64,000 bases of DNA from HGM04593 sp045654885 (GTDB lineage Bacteria; Bacteroidota; Bacteroidia; Bacteroidales; Bacteroidaceae). The notes beneath the pieces were generated by a model. It searched no databases. It saw nothing but the letters and a program-made list of their open reading frames with translations, and was not told the DNA's origin. This document shows, piece by piece, positions 17,480 to 27,108 of the stretch. The position numbers were made by a program, and so were the translations under genes. The stretch lies in the NCBI GenBank assembly GCA_045654885.1, contig JAZOOF010000051.1:62001-126000 (forward strand), given 5' to 3'. Position 1 is the stretch's first letter; each line of letters begins with the position of its first letter.

Positions 17480-19789
17480 CTATCTTGTAATCAGAATCTT
17501 TGTTGCGACACCTTCACGCCCGTCACTGTCATACGTAAGGACATAATAGACACCACTTGCAACCTTCTCACCACGCGCGTTACGCCCGTTCCAAGAATAC
17601 ATGCCACCGTTGGAAACGCCCTCATTTACCAGATATCCGGCTGCGTCGACGATTTTAACCACGCAACCATGAGTTAGCCCAACCACTGATATATTTCCGC
17701 TGTAATCGGCTTTTACAGGGTTAGGATACGCGTACACATTGCTCTTTACAAGCTTGTCGGCCGCAGCAATGGCATCACTCCTGTAACTTGCAATTCCCTT
17801 ATCGGTTCCAATGAACACCTCGCCGGTTACATTGTTGATAGCTATACTCTCAATGCAGTCGGACGGCAACGGAGAGTTTTCGGTTGTGAAATGATGTATT
17901 GTCTCCTGCCCATCGGCACTTACAAGATATATACCATTACTGTTTGTGCCAATCCATTTGCGGTTGGCGCCGTCAACCTCTATATCTTTGATATATACAC
18001 CACTCATAAAGTAGTCGGCAAGTCCGGTACCGTCGTTACGTGCAATCTTTATCTGTTTGAAAACTCCATCATTGAAGAACCTCTCAGGGTTATCGATTAC
18101 AAAAACACCGGCATCTGTGCCCACCCAAATGGTGCCATCCTTATCCTCGGCTATGTCATAAAGTTGGTAAACATCGTAGCTTATACCATCCTGATTGGTA
18201 AATTTGGCTGTCCATACCTTTGTGACATCATCACTTGTATCGAGTGGTGTATTATTGGTCTTTGCACAGAACAAACCGGCCTCACCCTGCAGCGAAGTTA
18301 TCCAAAGCCACCCTCTGGAATCAAAAAATGGTTTTACCATTGTTTTGAATCCTTCGATATCCTTATAGTTCAAGGAGAGCCATTCTCCACTCTTCTTAAT
18401 AACCTTTACAATATCTTTGGCTCTGGTATTGATGCACCACAGGTTTCCCTCCTTATCAAAAAGGACTGAAGGTACACGAACGTAGGCTCTATTACCCTGT
18501 ACTGCGCTCTCAAGCGGAGAGTTCTCAAAATCATAATGCTGTACGAAACGGCCATTCATAAACTCACAGACACCATAACCGAAAGAACCGGCAAAATAAT
18601 GCCCCGGCCGGGTTGGGTCTTCATCTATCGAACACATATTAGAGTACTCAAGTCCCGTAACACTCTTTATACTATCCGGGGTGATGTTATTCCATCTGTC
18701 ATTCTCGGCATTAAACTCCATCAATGTCCCGTCATGGTCATTCTCACGCAACCCAAAATAGTTTATATTACCGCCTGCAACCAGCAATTTTCCGGTATCG
18801 GAAAATTTCATGAACTCACAATAATTACGGACGGGGCTATTAGGAACTATGGCCGATGCCACCGGCACAAGAACTTCATCCTTAACCTTACACTCCACCA
18901 AACCATTATACCCATTGCAGTCCCAAAAGATGTCTCCATCCTTTACAATATGGTTGCTACCGCTATTTTTATAAGTGACAACATTTTTATCACCGGATAT
19001 CACACTTACCTTATTCTTGGCCGGAGCTATAATCTCATTGCCAAGCCTGTACATTGTATGATATGCCTCACCTTCGTTGTAAACAACCGGATATAATCTT
19101 TTTGGATTATGTGTAAAAGTGTATAGACCCAAATTTTTTATCTGGCAATACAATTTTCCCCCAAGTTCACAAAGGGATGTCATCACATATTCATTATAAA
19201 TTTGTTGCCAGTTATTCTTGTCAAGAAGATTCTTTGTAGCGTCACAACAGTAGAAACCGCTTTTTGTACCGGCATATAAAAAGCCATTGTAGAGATATGC
19301 ACAATAGGTATCGAGCCCAAGATTGTACGTATTCTCGAACTCCATATTCTCAAGGTCAAGCACAACAACACCGAAGGATGTCGAAAGATAGGCCGTGCTG
19401 CCTTGAATGTCTATATTGTTTATCGTCTTGTCGGAGAGCTGCTTGTTCTTGAAATCGGTGATATTGTAGACAGTTTCATCATTGTACATAATATCTATGT
19501 TCGCATTGCTGTATACGATAACCATAGCATCCAGAAAACTTGAGTAGCGGATGTGCGATATATCAATATCGCTCAGTGTTGTTATCTTGTCATATGTCCT
19601 GACCTCGTTGTCGCTCTTGCAGTATGAATAGAGCGCACCCGATGCCAACACATATACCCTATCCCCCATAATCTGGCAATACGTTGCATTGTGGTACGAC
19701 GGATAGAGTGTCCAGTTATCATCGGAAGCCTTCACTCCCAGAACCGACACAAGGAGAAACAGAAAAGATATCAACACTTTTTTAATCAT
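17480..19789 (-). CDS. porZ: PorZ-like T9SS surface protein (two beta-propellers plus C-terminal domain)
   Basis: A 769-residue protein with a signal peptide (1-21, LLVSVLGVKA) followed by repeated propeller blades of the two-component-regulator-propeller type (for example DKDGTIWVGTDAGVFVIDN, NRKWIGTNSNGIYLVSADG and NNVTGEVFIGTDKGIASYR). The C-terminal part has NVYAYPNPVKADYSGNISV, MYSWNGRNARGEKVASGVYY and VATKILITR, a clear T9SS-type C-terminal domain. Length and layout match PorZ, the surface component that delivers anionic LPS to the T9SS sortase PorU. Related propeller proteins also occur as hybrid sensors, but this one lacks kinase domains. It overlaps rdgB by eight bases. Confidence 0.75.
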   Translation of the reverse strand: MIKKVLISFLFLLVSVLGVKASDDNWTLYPSYHNATYCQIMGDRVYVLASGALYSYCKSDNEVRTYDKITTLSDIDISHIRYSSFLDAMVIVYSNANIDIMYNDETVYNITDFKNKQLSDKTINNIDIQGSTAYLSTSFGVVVLDLENMEFENTYNLGLDTYCAYLYNGFLYAGTKSGFYCCDATKNLLDKNNWQQIYNEYVMTSLCELGGKLYCQIKNLGLYTFTHNPKRLYPVVYNEGEAYHTMYRLGNEIIAPAKNKVSVISGDKNVVTYKNSGSNHIVKDGDIFWDCNGYNGLVECKVKDEVLVPVASAIVPNSPVRNYCEFMKFSDTGKLLVAGGNINYFGLRENDHDGTLMEFNAENDRWNNITPDSIKSVTGLEYSNMCSIDEDPTRPGHYFAGSFGYGVCEFMNGRFVQHYDFENSPLESAVQGNRAYVRVPSVLFDKEGNLWCINTRAKDIVKVIKKSGEWLSLNYKDIEGFKTMVKPFFDSRGWLWITSLQGEAGLFCAKTNNTPLDTSDDVTKVWTAKFTNQDGISYDVYQLYDIAEDKDGTIWVGTDAGVFVIDNPERFFNDGVFKQIKIARNDGTGLADYFMSGVYIKDIEVDGANRKWIGTNSNGIYLVSADGQETIHHFTTENSPLPSDCIESIAINNVTGEVFIGTDKGIASYRSDAIAAADKLVKSNVYAYPNPVKADYSGNISVVGLTHGCVVKIVDAAGYLVNEGVSNGGMYSWNGRNARGEKVASGVYYVLTYDSDGREGVATKILITR

Positions 19790-20363
19790 AATTCTCTTTC
19801 AAATAGTCACCAAGCTGCTGTGTTGCGCGAAAACGGTGGCTCATGCTGTTTTTCATTTCACTGCTCATCTGCGCAAAACTCTCACAGTGTCCCTCGGGGA
19901 TGAAGATGGGGTCGTAGCCAAAACCCGAATCACCCCTCTTCTCTGTGGCGATGGACCCTTTCACAATACCGTTGAAAAGCATCTCCTCACCCTTTACAAT
20001 TAACGCAATTACCGTGCGAAATTGTGCGTTGCGGTTTGTTTTTCCTGTTAAATTTTCCAAAAGCTTGCGCATGTTGGCCTCGGAATCACACTCGTCGCCG
20101 GCATAACGCGCCGAATATACACCCGGAGCTCCATCGAGAGCCTCAACCTCAAGGCCTGTATCATCGGCAAAGCAGTCAAAGCCATACTTCTCATATATAT
20201 GCCTTGCCTTTATGAGCGCGTTACCTTGCAGTGTATCGGCAGTCTCGGGGATATCATCGTAACAATTGATGTCGGCAAGCGAAAGCACCTCTACCCTGTC
20301 GCCTACAATATCCCTTACCTCCTGGAGCTTATGCCTGTTGTTGGTTGCAAATACAAGTTTCAT
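19782..20363 (-). CDS. rdgB: Non-canonical purine NTP pyrophosphatase (RdgB/HAM1)
   Basis: A 193-residue enzyme that hydrolyses dITP, XTP and related deaminated purine nucleotides to the monophosphates, keeping them out of DNA and RNA. Hallmarks: the N-terminal FATNNRHKLQEVRDI, DTLQGNALIKARHIYEKYG, FADDTGLEVEALDGAPGVYS, and the C-terminal SGFGYDPIFIPEG and MSHRFRA. Length is typical. Start and stop overlap both neighbours (four bases with the YitT-like gene, eight with porZ), so it is translated as part of the leuS operon. Confidence 0.96.
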   Translation of the reverse strand: MKLVFATNNRHKLQEVRDIVGDRVEVLSLADINCYDDIPETADTLQGNALIKARHIYEKYGFDCFADDTGLEVEALDGAPGVYSARYAGDECDSEANMRKLLENLTGKTNRNAQFRTVIALIVKGEEMLFNGIVKGSIATEKRGDSGFGYDPIFIPEGHCESFAQMSSEMKNSMSHRFRATQQLGDYLKENYD

Positions 20364-21334
20364 ACCTTTTCATTCTTATCGGTGTCGACTACAACCTTAT
20401 TATCAATCTCAACTTTTTTCTTGGCCTTTATCTTGTCAAATCCAAGACCATACACCGCCATAACCTTCGACTGTGACACAAGCGCATTGGGGTCAATCTG
20501 CTTAATGGCACTCAACAGCTGGTTGGCCTGGCTTGCACGTGCAATTGTTGTAACAACCTTGCTCTCCTTGCCCGAGTAGTAGCCGATAGAATCGAGCAGT
20601 GTGACACCACGGTTCAGACGACGTGTAATATAGTATGCTATATCGTCATACTTTGACGAGAATATGAAGAACTGCACTGTCTGGCGGTTGCTGTTAACCA
20701 CGTAGTCAAGCGACACATTTACTATCACAAGGTTTATGAAGCCGTAGAACACCTTCTGCAGGCTCAAGGCCGTGTTTGCTGTAGGAATAATAAAGAAACT
20801 GCTTATTACAATACATGCATCAACATAAAGCATGGCACGTCCGAAGCTCACATCCTTGTATTTGTTCACAATTGCCGCAATGATGTCCACACCGCCCGAA
20901 CTGCCGTTGCTCAGGAAACAGAATGCAAGACCCAGACCGGTGAATATTGAGCCCACAATACACGACTCAAGCTGCTTCTCCGGGCCAAGAATCTCCGATG
21001 CATCGGGATAGACCTCAAAGACCATCTGGAAGAGTTGCAGGAACAGCGTGAGCACGCCAATTGCATAAATAGTCTTTATACAGAACTTCAATCCAAGTTG
21101 CCATATGGCAATGATTATCAACACCACATTTATAGCCAAGTACGAGAACTGTATGGGAATACCGGTGGTGTACTGTATTATCGCACATATACCTGTTACA
21201 CCGCCTGTGACGAAAGTGTAGGGAGCCATGAAGAAGTTCCATGCAAAGGCATAGAATGCAAGTCCAATGGCAATCATCAGGTAATTCTTCACCTCACTCA
21301 TTATTGAGGGCCTGGGTATAAATCGCTTAGCCAT
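20360..21334 (-). CDS. YitT family membrane protein (DUF161/DUF2179)
   Basis: A 324-residue inner-membrane protein. About five to six transmembrane segments lie between residues 15 and 220 (for example YLMIAIGLAFYAFAWNFFM, GLGLAFCFLSNGSSGGVDII), followed by a soluble C-terminal DUF2179 domain (RGVTLLDSIGYYSGKESKVV to VYGLGFDKI). The glycine-rich GGVTGI and GSSGGVDII loops are typical of YitT/YczE-like proteins, whose transport role is not established. It lies between leuS and rdgB in one transcription direction, and overlaps rdgB by four bases. A further in-frame Met exists at residue 12, which would remove a basic leader. Confidence 0.88.
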   Translation of the reverse strand: MAKRFIPRPSIMSEVKNYLMIAIGLAFYAFAWNFFMAPYTFVTGGVTGICAIIQYTTGIPIQFSYLAINVVLIIIAIWQLGLKFCIKTIYAIGVLTLFLQLFQMVFEVYPDASEILGPEKQLESCIVGSIFTGLGLAFCFLSNGSSGGVDIIAAIVNKYKDVSFGRAMLYVDACIVISSFFIIPTANTALSLQKVFYGFINLVIVNVSLDYVVNSNRQTVQFFIFSSKYDDIAYYITRRLNRGVTLLDSIGYYSGKESKVVTTIARASQANQLLSAIKQIDPNALVSQSKVMAVYGLGFDKIKAKKKVEIDNKVVVDTDKNEKV

Positions 21335-21379
21335 AATTCTAAAGTATTATAATGACCTTTTAAATGACTTGTTTTGTTG

Positions 21380-24211
21380 TCAGATTACAATGTTCACAAT
21401 CTTCTTTGGTACAATGATTACCTTCTTGATTGGCTTGCCGTCGATATACTTTTGGCTGTTCTCGTCGGCAAGAACAGTAGCCTCAATCTCGGCATTCGTT
21501 GCATCAACGGCAAAGTCAAGTGTAAAGCGTGCCTTTCCGTTGAATGAGATTGTGTACTTCACAGAATCCTCCTTTAGATACTCCTCGTTGTATGTAGGCC
21601 ACTCGGCATCGCAAACGGTTGTTGTGTTTCCGAGTCTCTCCCACAACTCCTCGCAGATGTGCGGTGCAAACGGAGAGAGCACAACCACAATCTTCTCAAG
21701 GATTGCCTTCTTGTTGCATTTGAGCGCAGTGAGTTCATTGAGGCAAATCATGAATGCACTCACGGTTGTGTTGTATGAGAATGCAGGAATATCCTCGGTA
21801 GTCTTCTTTATGAGTTTGTGGAGCGACTTGAGTTCCTCCTTTGTAGGCTCGTCGTCGGTCACAATGCAGTTGTCGTCCTTGTCAAAGAACACACCCCACA
21901 GCTTGCGCAGGAAGCGGTGACAGCCGTCGATACCGTTTGTATCCCATGGCTTTGACTGCTCTATGGGGCCAAGGAACATCTCGTACATGCGCAGTGTGTC
22001 GGCACCATACTTCTCAACAATAACATCGGGGTTGACAACGTTGAACATTGACTTACTCATCTTCTCAACTGCCCAACCGCAGATGTACTTGTCGTTCTCG
22101 AGGATGAACTCGGCATTTGCATACTCGGGGCGCCAGGCACGGAAAGCATCAATGTCAAGGACATCGTTAACAACAATGTTCACATCCACGTGCAGCGGTG
22201 TCACATCGTAATTCTTTGAAAGACCGTGTGAAACGAATGTATTTGTATCCTTTATGCGGTAAACAAAGTTACTGCGACCCTGAATCATACCCTGGTTGAT
22301 GAGCTTCTGGAATGGTTCTTCCTTCACGCTGTAGCCACAGTCGAAGAGGAACATATTCCAGAAACGTGAGTATATGAGGTGGCCTGTAGCGTGCTCCTTG
22401 CCACCAACATACAGGTCAACGTTCTGCCAGTAACCGTTAGCCTCTTCAGAAACAAGCGCATTGCCGTTCCTTGGGTCCATATAACGCAGATAGTATGCGC
22501 TTGAACCTGCAAAACCGGGCATTGTATTGAGTTCCAACGGGAAAACTGTTATATTATCGATATTTTCCTTGCTTGTGATGCTGTTGGTTGCCGTGTCCCA
22601 AGCCCACATTTTTGCGTGGCCAAGTGGCGGTTCACCGCTCTCTGTGGGGAGGAACTTCTCTACCTCGGGCAATTCAATAGGCAGGCACTCCTCGGGTACA
22701 GGATAAGGCACACCATTCTTGTAGTATATTGGGAACGGCTCACCCCAGTAACGCTGACGGCTGAAGATTGCATCGCGCAAACGGTAGTTCACCTTCACGC
22801 GGCCAAGCCCGTTCTCGGTCACAAACTGCTTTGTCTTTGCAATGGCCTCTTTCACTGTCAAGCCATTGAGATTGAGCTTGCAGTCACCGAAAGCGGCAAC
22901 AGGCGAGTTTGTCATCACACCCTCCTTGGCATCAAAGCTCTCCTCGCTCACGTCGCAGCCCTCAATGAGCGGACGTATCTCAATGCCGAAATGCTTTGCA
23001 AAGGCATAGTCACGGCTATCGTGTGCAGGAACAGCCATAATGGCACCTGTTCCGTAGCCCGAGAGCACATAGTCGCTCACCCACACAGGAATCTCCTCGC
23101 CTGTGATTGGGTTAATGGCGTATGAGCCTGTGAACACACCTGTCACGTTGCGGTCAATCATACGCTCGCGCTCGGTGCGCTTCTTTGTGCGGTCAAGATA
23201 AGCCTCAACAGCCTCTTTCTGCTCTGTTGTGGTTAGCTGTTCCACAAGCTCGCTCTCGGGAGCAAGCACCATGAATGTGACACCGAATATTGTATCGGCG
23301 CGTGTGGTGAATATAGTAAATTCAATATCGCTATCCTTTATGCGGAACTGCATCTCTGTACCCTCACTGCGACCAATCCAGTTGCGCTGTGTCTCCTTCA
23401 GGGAGTCGCTCCACTCTACTTTCTCAAGACCGTCGAGCAAGCGCTGTGAATAGGCCGAAACGCGCAGACACCACTGCTTCATCTTCTTCTGCACCACAGG
23501 GTAACCACCACGCTCCGAAACACCGTCGACAACCTCGTCATTGGCAAGCACAGTACCAAGAGCCGGGCACCAGTTTACCATTGTCTCGTTGAGGAATGCA
23601 ATGCGCCAGTTCATCAACAGCTCCTGCTGTGCAACCTCGCTCATGCCGTTCCACTCCTTGGCGGTAACCTCAACCTCCTCGGTACATGCGGCATTGATAC
23701 CGGCACTACCCTCCTTGCTCAACTTTTCAATGAGTTCAGAGATTGGCTTTGCGCACTTTGCATCGTTGTCGTAGTAGCTGTTGAACATCTTTATGAATGT
23801 CCACTGTGTCCAGTGGTAGTAACCGGCATCACAGGTTCTGATTTCACGGTCCCAATCGAAGCAGAAACCAATTTTGTCGAGCTGCTCGCGGTAACGCGCA
23901 ATGTTCTGCTCGGTTGTCACCGCCGGGTGCTGTCCTGTCTGTATCGCATACTGCTCGGCAGGCAAGCCGTAAGCATCGTAACCCATCGGGTTGAGTACGT
24001 TATATCCGTTGAGGCGCTTGTAGCGCGCGAAAATATCCGATGCTATGTAGCCGAGCGGGTGACCTACGTGAAGACCGGCTCCCGACGGATAAGGGAACAT
24101 ATTCAGTATGTAGAATTTCTCTTTTCCATTCTCTTCAACCACCTTGTAGGTCTTGTTCTCTCTCCAGCGCTGCTGCCACTTCTGTTCAATTTCGTTAAAA
24201 TTATATGCCAT
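21380..24211 (-). CDS. leuS: Leucyl-tRNA synthetase
   Basis: A 943-residue class I synthetase that charges tRNA-Leu. It has the HIGH-type motif (PSGAGLHVGHPLGY), a CP1 editing domain (about 240-420, TTRADTIFGVTFMVLAPES and ATGAIMAVPAHDSRDYAFA-type region), the catalytic core, the KMSKS motif (VEKMSKSMFN) and an anticodon-binding C-terminal domain ending NIVI. The start MAYNFNEIEQKWQQRW is preferred to an ATG nine codons upstream because family members begin close to this block. It heads a minus-strand run with the YitT-like gene, rdgB, porZ and the CotH-kinase gene. A short ATCCAC/GTGGAT hairpin lies in its leader at about 24247-24261. Confidence 0.97.
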   Translation of the reverse strand: MAYNFNEIEQKWQQRWRENKTYKVVEENGKEKFYILNMFPYPSGAGLHVGHPLGYIASDIFARYKRLNGYNVLNPMGYDAYGLPAEQYAIQTGQHPAVTTEQNIARYREQLDKIGFCFDWDREIRTCDAGYYHWTQWTFIKMFNSYYDNDAKCAKPISELIEKLSKEGSAGINAACTEEVEVTAKEWNGMSEVAQQELLMNWRIAFLNETMVNWCPALGTVLANDEVVDGVSERGGYPVVQKKMKQWCLRVSAYSQRLLDGLEKVEWSDSLKETQRNWIGRSEGTEMQFRIKDSDIEFTIFTTRADTIFGVTFMVLAPESELVEQLTTTEQKEAVEAYLDRTKKRTERERMIDRNVTGVFTGSYAINPITGEEIPVWVSDYVLSGYGTGAIMAVPAHDSRDYAFAKHFGIEIRPLIEGCDVSEESFDAKEGVMTNSPVAAFGDCKLNLNGLTVKEAIAKTKQFVTENGLGRVKVNYRLRDAIFSRQRYWGEPFPIYYKNGVPYPVPEECLPIELPEVEKFLPTESGEPPLGHAKMWAWDTATNSITSKENIDNITVFPLELNTMPGFAGSSAYYLRYMDPRNGNALVSEEANGYWQNVDLYVGGKEHATGHLIYSRFWNMFLFDCGYSVKEEPFQKLINQGMIQGRSNFVYRIKDTNTFVSHGLSKNYDVTPLHVDVNIVVNDVLDIDAFRAWRPEYANAEFILENDKYICGWAVEKMSKSMFNVVNPDVIVEKYGADTLRMYEMFLGPIEQSKPWDTNGIDGCHRFLRKLWGVFFDKDDNCIVTDDEPTKEELKSLHKLIKKTTEDIPAFSYNTTVSAFMICLNELTALKCNKKAILEKIVVVLSPFAPHICEELWERLGNTTTVCDAEWPTYNEEYLKEDSVKYTISFNGKARFTLDFAVDATNAEIEATVLADENSQKYIDGKPIKKVIIVPKKIVNIVI

Positions 24212-24272
24212 TGTCTTTAAGTTTTTAATCTTTCCCAAACATTACTATCCACTTTGTGGATGTAATAACCTA

Positions 24273-24280
24273 CAAAAATA
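24273..24280 (-). promoter_or_regulatory. Candidate -7 element for leuS
   Basis: Minus-strand TATTTTTG fits TAnnTTTG about 60 bases upstream of leuS. No good -33 TTTG lies 19-20 bases away, so support is partial. Confidence 0.4.
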
Positions 24281-24416
24281 TATAAAAAAAGAGTTATTCC
24301 GCTATTTAAACAATGTTTTTGTTTCCAAAACCGCTTTTTTGTTTTCACACCCTGTTTGTTGGATATTTTTTCGTATCTTCGCGTAATTATTGCACAATAA
24401 ACACATAACGATATTT

Positions 24417-27044
24417 ATGGCCGAAAAAGATGCTGCTCTTACCCCCATGATGCGCCAGTTCTACGAACTCAAAGCAAAGCACCCCGATGCTGTGCTGCTG
24501 TTCCGTTGTGGCGACTTCTATGAAACATACTGTTCCGATGCCGTTGTGGCCTCGGAGATTCTTGGCATAACACTCACAAAGCGCTCAAACGGCAAGAGCG
24601 ATGCTTCAAAAGCCATAGAGATGGCGGGATTCCCATTCCACGCACTTGACACTTATCTCCCTAAGCTGGTGCGTGCCGGCAAACGCGTAGCCATATGTGA
24701 CCAGCTTGAGGACCCCAAGATGACCAAAAAACTGGTCAAGCGCGGCATAACAGAGCTTGTTACACCGGGTGTCTCAATAAATGACAACGTGCTGGACTAC
24801 AAGGAGAACAACTTCCTTGCTGCGGTACACTTCGGTAAGCCAATGTGCGGTGTTTCGTTCCTTGACATTTCAACCGGAGAGTACCTTGTTGCCGAGGGAA
24901 CATTCGACTACATAGAGAAACTGCTCATTAATTTCCGTCCGAAGGAAATCCTTGTAGAGCGTGGCTTGAAAGGGCGTTTCATTGAGAATTTCGGCACAAA
25001 ATTCCTCACATTCGAACTCGATGACTGGGCATTCACCGACGAGTTTGCACACGAGAAACTGACAAAACACTTCGAGACAAAAAACCTCAAGGGATTCGGT
25101 ATCTCGCACTTGCGCAGTGGAGTGGTGGCAGCCGGTGCAATACTGCACTATCTTGAGGTGACACTGCACACACAGATATCACACATACGCAACATTTCGC
25201 GCATTGAGGAGGAGCGTTACGTACGACTTGACAAATTCACCATACGCAGCCTTGAATTGCTCGGAAGTATGCACGACGGCGGTTCGTCACTGCTGTCAGT
25301 GATTGACAGGACATTGACCGCAATGGGTGCCCGCCTACTGAAGCGCTGGATGGTATTCCCGCTCAAGGACAAGAAACCTATCGAGGAGCGACTTGACATT
25401 GTTGAGTACTATTTCCGCGAGCCATACTTCCGCGAACTCATTGAAGAGCAGCTGCACCTGATTGGTGACCTTGAGCGCATCATAGCCAAGGTTGCCGCAG
25501 GCCGCGTATCGCCACGCGAACTGGTGCAGCTTAAAATGGCACTGCAGGCCGTTGAGCCAATAAAGAGAGCCTGTGAGGCTGCCGACAACGAGGTACTCAA
25601 GCGCATTGGTGCACAGCTCGACTGCTGTGCCGAAATCCGCGACCGCATTGCAGCCGAGATTGTCCCCGAGCCACCTTTGCTGCTGAACAAGGGCGGGGTA
25701 GTGGCCGATGGAGTAAACGCGCAGCTCGACGAACTGCGCCAGATAGCCTATAATGGAAAAGATTACCTGTTGCAGCTGCAGCAGCGCGAGAGCGAACGCA
25801 CCGGAATCCCAAGCCTCAAAATCTCGTTCAACAACGTGTTCGGCTACTATATTGAGGTGCGCAACACATACAAGGACAACGTACCCGAGGAGTGGATACG
25901 CAAGCAGACACTGGTGAATGCCGAGCGTTACATTACCCAGGAACTCAAGGAGTATGAGGAGAAAATCCTTGGTGCCGAGGAGAAGATTCTTGCACTGGAG
26001 ACACAGATATACAACAACCTTGTTGCCGACCTGGCATCATACATACCTGCAATACAGATTGATGCCACACACCTTGCAAGGCTCGACGCGCTGCTGTCGT
26101 TTGCAAACGTTTCACGCGCATACAAATACATACGCCCCGTAATAAGCGAAGAGGATGTACTCGACATTAAACAGGGCCGTCACCCGGTGATTGAGAGACA
26201 GATGGCGATAGGGGAGGACTACATTCCCAACGACCTGTACCTCGACAACGACAAGCAACAAATTATCATTGTCACAGGTCCAAATATGGCCGGTAAATCG
26301 GCTCTGTTGCGCCAAACAGCACTAATTACACTGCTTGCACAGATTGGTTGCTTTGTGCCCGCAGAGAGCGCTACAATAGGTCTTGTGGACAAGATTTTCA
26401 CCCGCGTTGGAGCAAGCGACAATATTTCGGCCGGTGAGTCTACATTCATGGTTGAGATGACCGAGGCTGCCAACATCCTGAACAACCTGTCGGGACACAG
26501 CCTTGTACTTTTTGACGAGCTTGGACGCGGAACATCGACCTACGACGGTATGTCAATAGCATGGGCCATAGTGGAGTATATACACGAATTTGCAAAGGGT
26601 AGGGCACGCACACTGTTTGCAACACACTACCACGAGCTGAACGAGATGGAGAAGAGCTTCCCGCGCATAAAGAACTTCAACGTTTCGGTACGTGAAATAG
26701 ACGGAAAGGTCATCTTCATGCGCAAACTGATGCCCGGTGGCAGCGAGCACTCGTTCGGTATTCATGTTGCCCAGCTTGCAGGTATGCCTAAAAGCATTGT
26801 AAAACGCTCGGAGCAGATACTAAAGAAGCTTGAGGCAGGGAACAACAGAGGAGAGCTGAAAGGCGCTCCCACGGCCGAAATAGCAGACAGTCGCGAGGGT
26901 ATGCAACTGAACTTCTTCCAGCTCGACGACCCGGTGCTCTCGCAGGTACGTGACGAGATTCTCGGCATTGATGTAAATAACCTGACACCGCTTGAGGCTC
27001 TTAATAAGCTCAATGACATAAAGCGTATAGTAAAGGGTAAATAA
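24417..27044 (+). CDS. mutS: DNA mismatch repair protein MutS
   Basis: An 875-residue MutS1-type protein. The mismatch-recognition motif is present near the N-terminus (FRCGDFYETY; many MutS have FxE, and the conserved Phe and Glu are both here). The connector, lever and clamp follow, then the ATPase with Walker A TGPNMAGKSALLRQ, STFMVEMTEAANIL, Walker B LVLFDELGRGTSTYDG and FATHYHEL. The C-terminus (LTPLEALNKLNDIKRIVKG) is the usual dimerisation tail. The start MAEKDAALTPMMRQFYELK is preferred to an ATG nine codons upstream. It is transcribed divergently from leuS and ended by a hairpin just before the catalase gene. Confidence 0.97.
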   Translation: MAEKDAALTPMMRQFYELKAKHPDAVLLFRCGDFYETYCSDAVVASEILGITLTKRSNGKSDASKAIEMAGFPFHALDTYLPKLVRAGKRVAICDQLEDPKMTKKLVKRGITELVTPGVSINDNVLDYKENNFLAAVHFGKPMCGVSFLDISTGEYLVAEGTFDYIEKLLINFRPKEILVERGLKGRFIENFGTKFLTFELDDWAFTDEFAHEKLTKHFETKNLKGFGISHLRSGVVAAGAILHYLEVTLHTQISHIRNISRIEEERYVRLDKFTIRSLELLGSMHDGGSSLLSVIDRTLTAMGARLLKRWMVFPLKDKKPIEERLDIVEYYFREPYFRELIEEQLHLIGDLERIIAKVAAGRVSPRELVQLKMALQAVEPIKRACEAADNEVLKRIGAQLDCCAEIRDRIAAEIVPEPPLLLNKGGVVADGVNAQLDELRQIAYNGKDYLLQLQQRESERTGIPSLKISFNNVFGYYIEVRNTYKDNVPEEWIRKQTLVNAERYITQELKEYEEKILGAEEKILALETQIYNNLVADLASYIPAIQIDATHLARLDALLSFANVSRAYKYIRPVISEEDVLDIKQGRHPVIERQMAIGEDYIPNDLYLDNDKQQIIIVTGPNMAGKSALLRQTALITLLAQIGCFVPAESATIGLVDKIFTRVGASDNISAGESTFMVEMTEAANILNNLSGHSLVLFDELGRGTSTYDGMSIAWAIVEYIHEFAKGRARTLFATHYHELNEMEKSFPRIKNFNVSVREIDGKVIFMRKLMPGGSEHSFGIHVAQLAGMPKSIVKRSEQILKKLEAGNNRGELKGAPTAEIADSREGMQLNFFQLDDPVLSQVRDEILGIDVNNLTPLEALNKLNDIKRIVKGK

Positions 27045-27063
27045 CACTTGAACAAACTTATAT

Positions 27064-27108
27064 AAAAGAGTGTTAATAGTTCTGTATGAATCATTAACAC
27101 CCTTTTTT
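27064..27108 (+). terminator. mutS terminator abutting the catalase start codon
   Basis: AAAAGAGTGTTAAT (27064-27077) pairs with ATTAACACCCTTTT (27093-27106) with one mismatch, and the T-run TTTTTT ends directly at the catalase ATG (27109). It looks like an intrinsic terminator for mutS, but its position means it also forms the catalase leader if transcripts read through. Confidence 0.7.

Noticed and set aside
24212..24300. T-box leader before leuS
   Set aside because: Only a short ATCCAC/GTGGAT hairpin is present; no T-box sequence or specifier loop is seen, and T-boxes are not expected in Bacteroidota.
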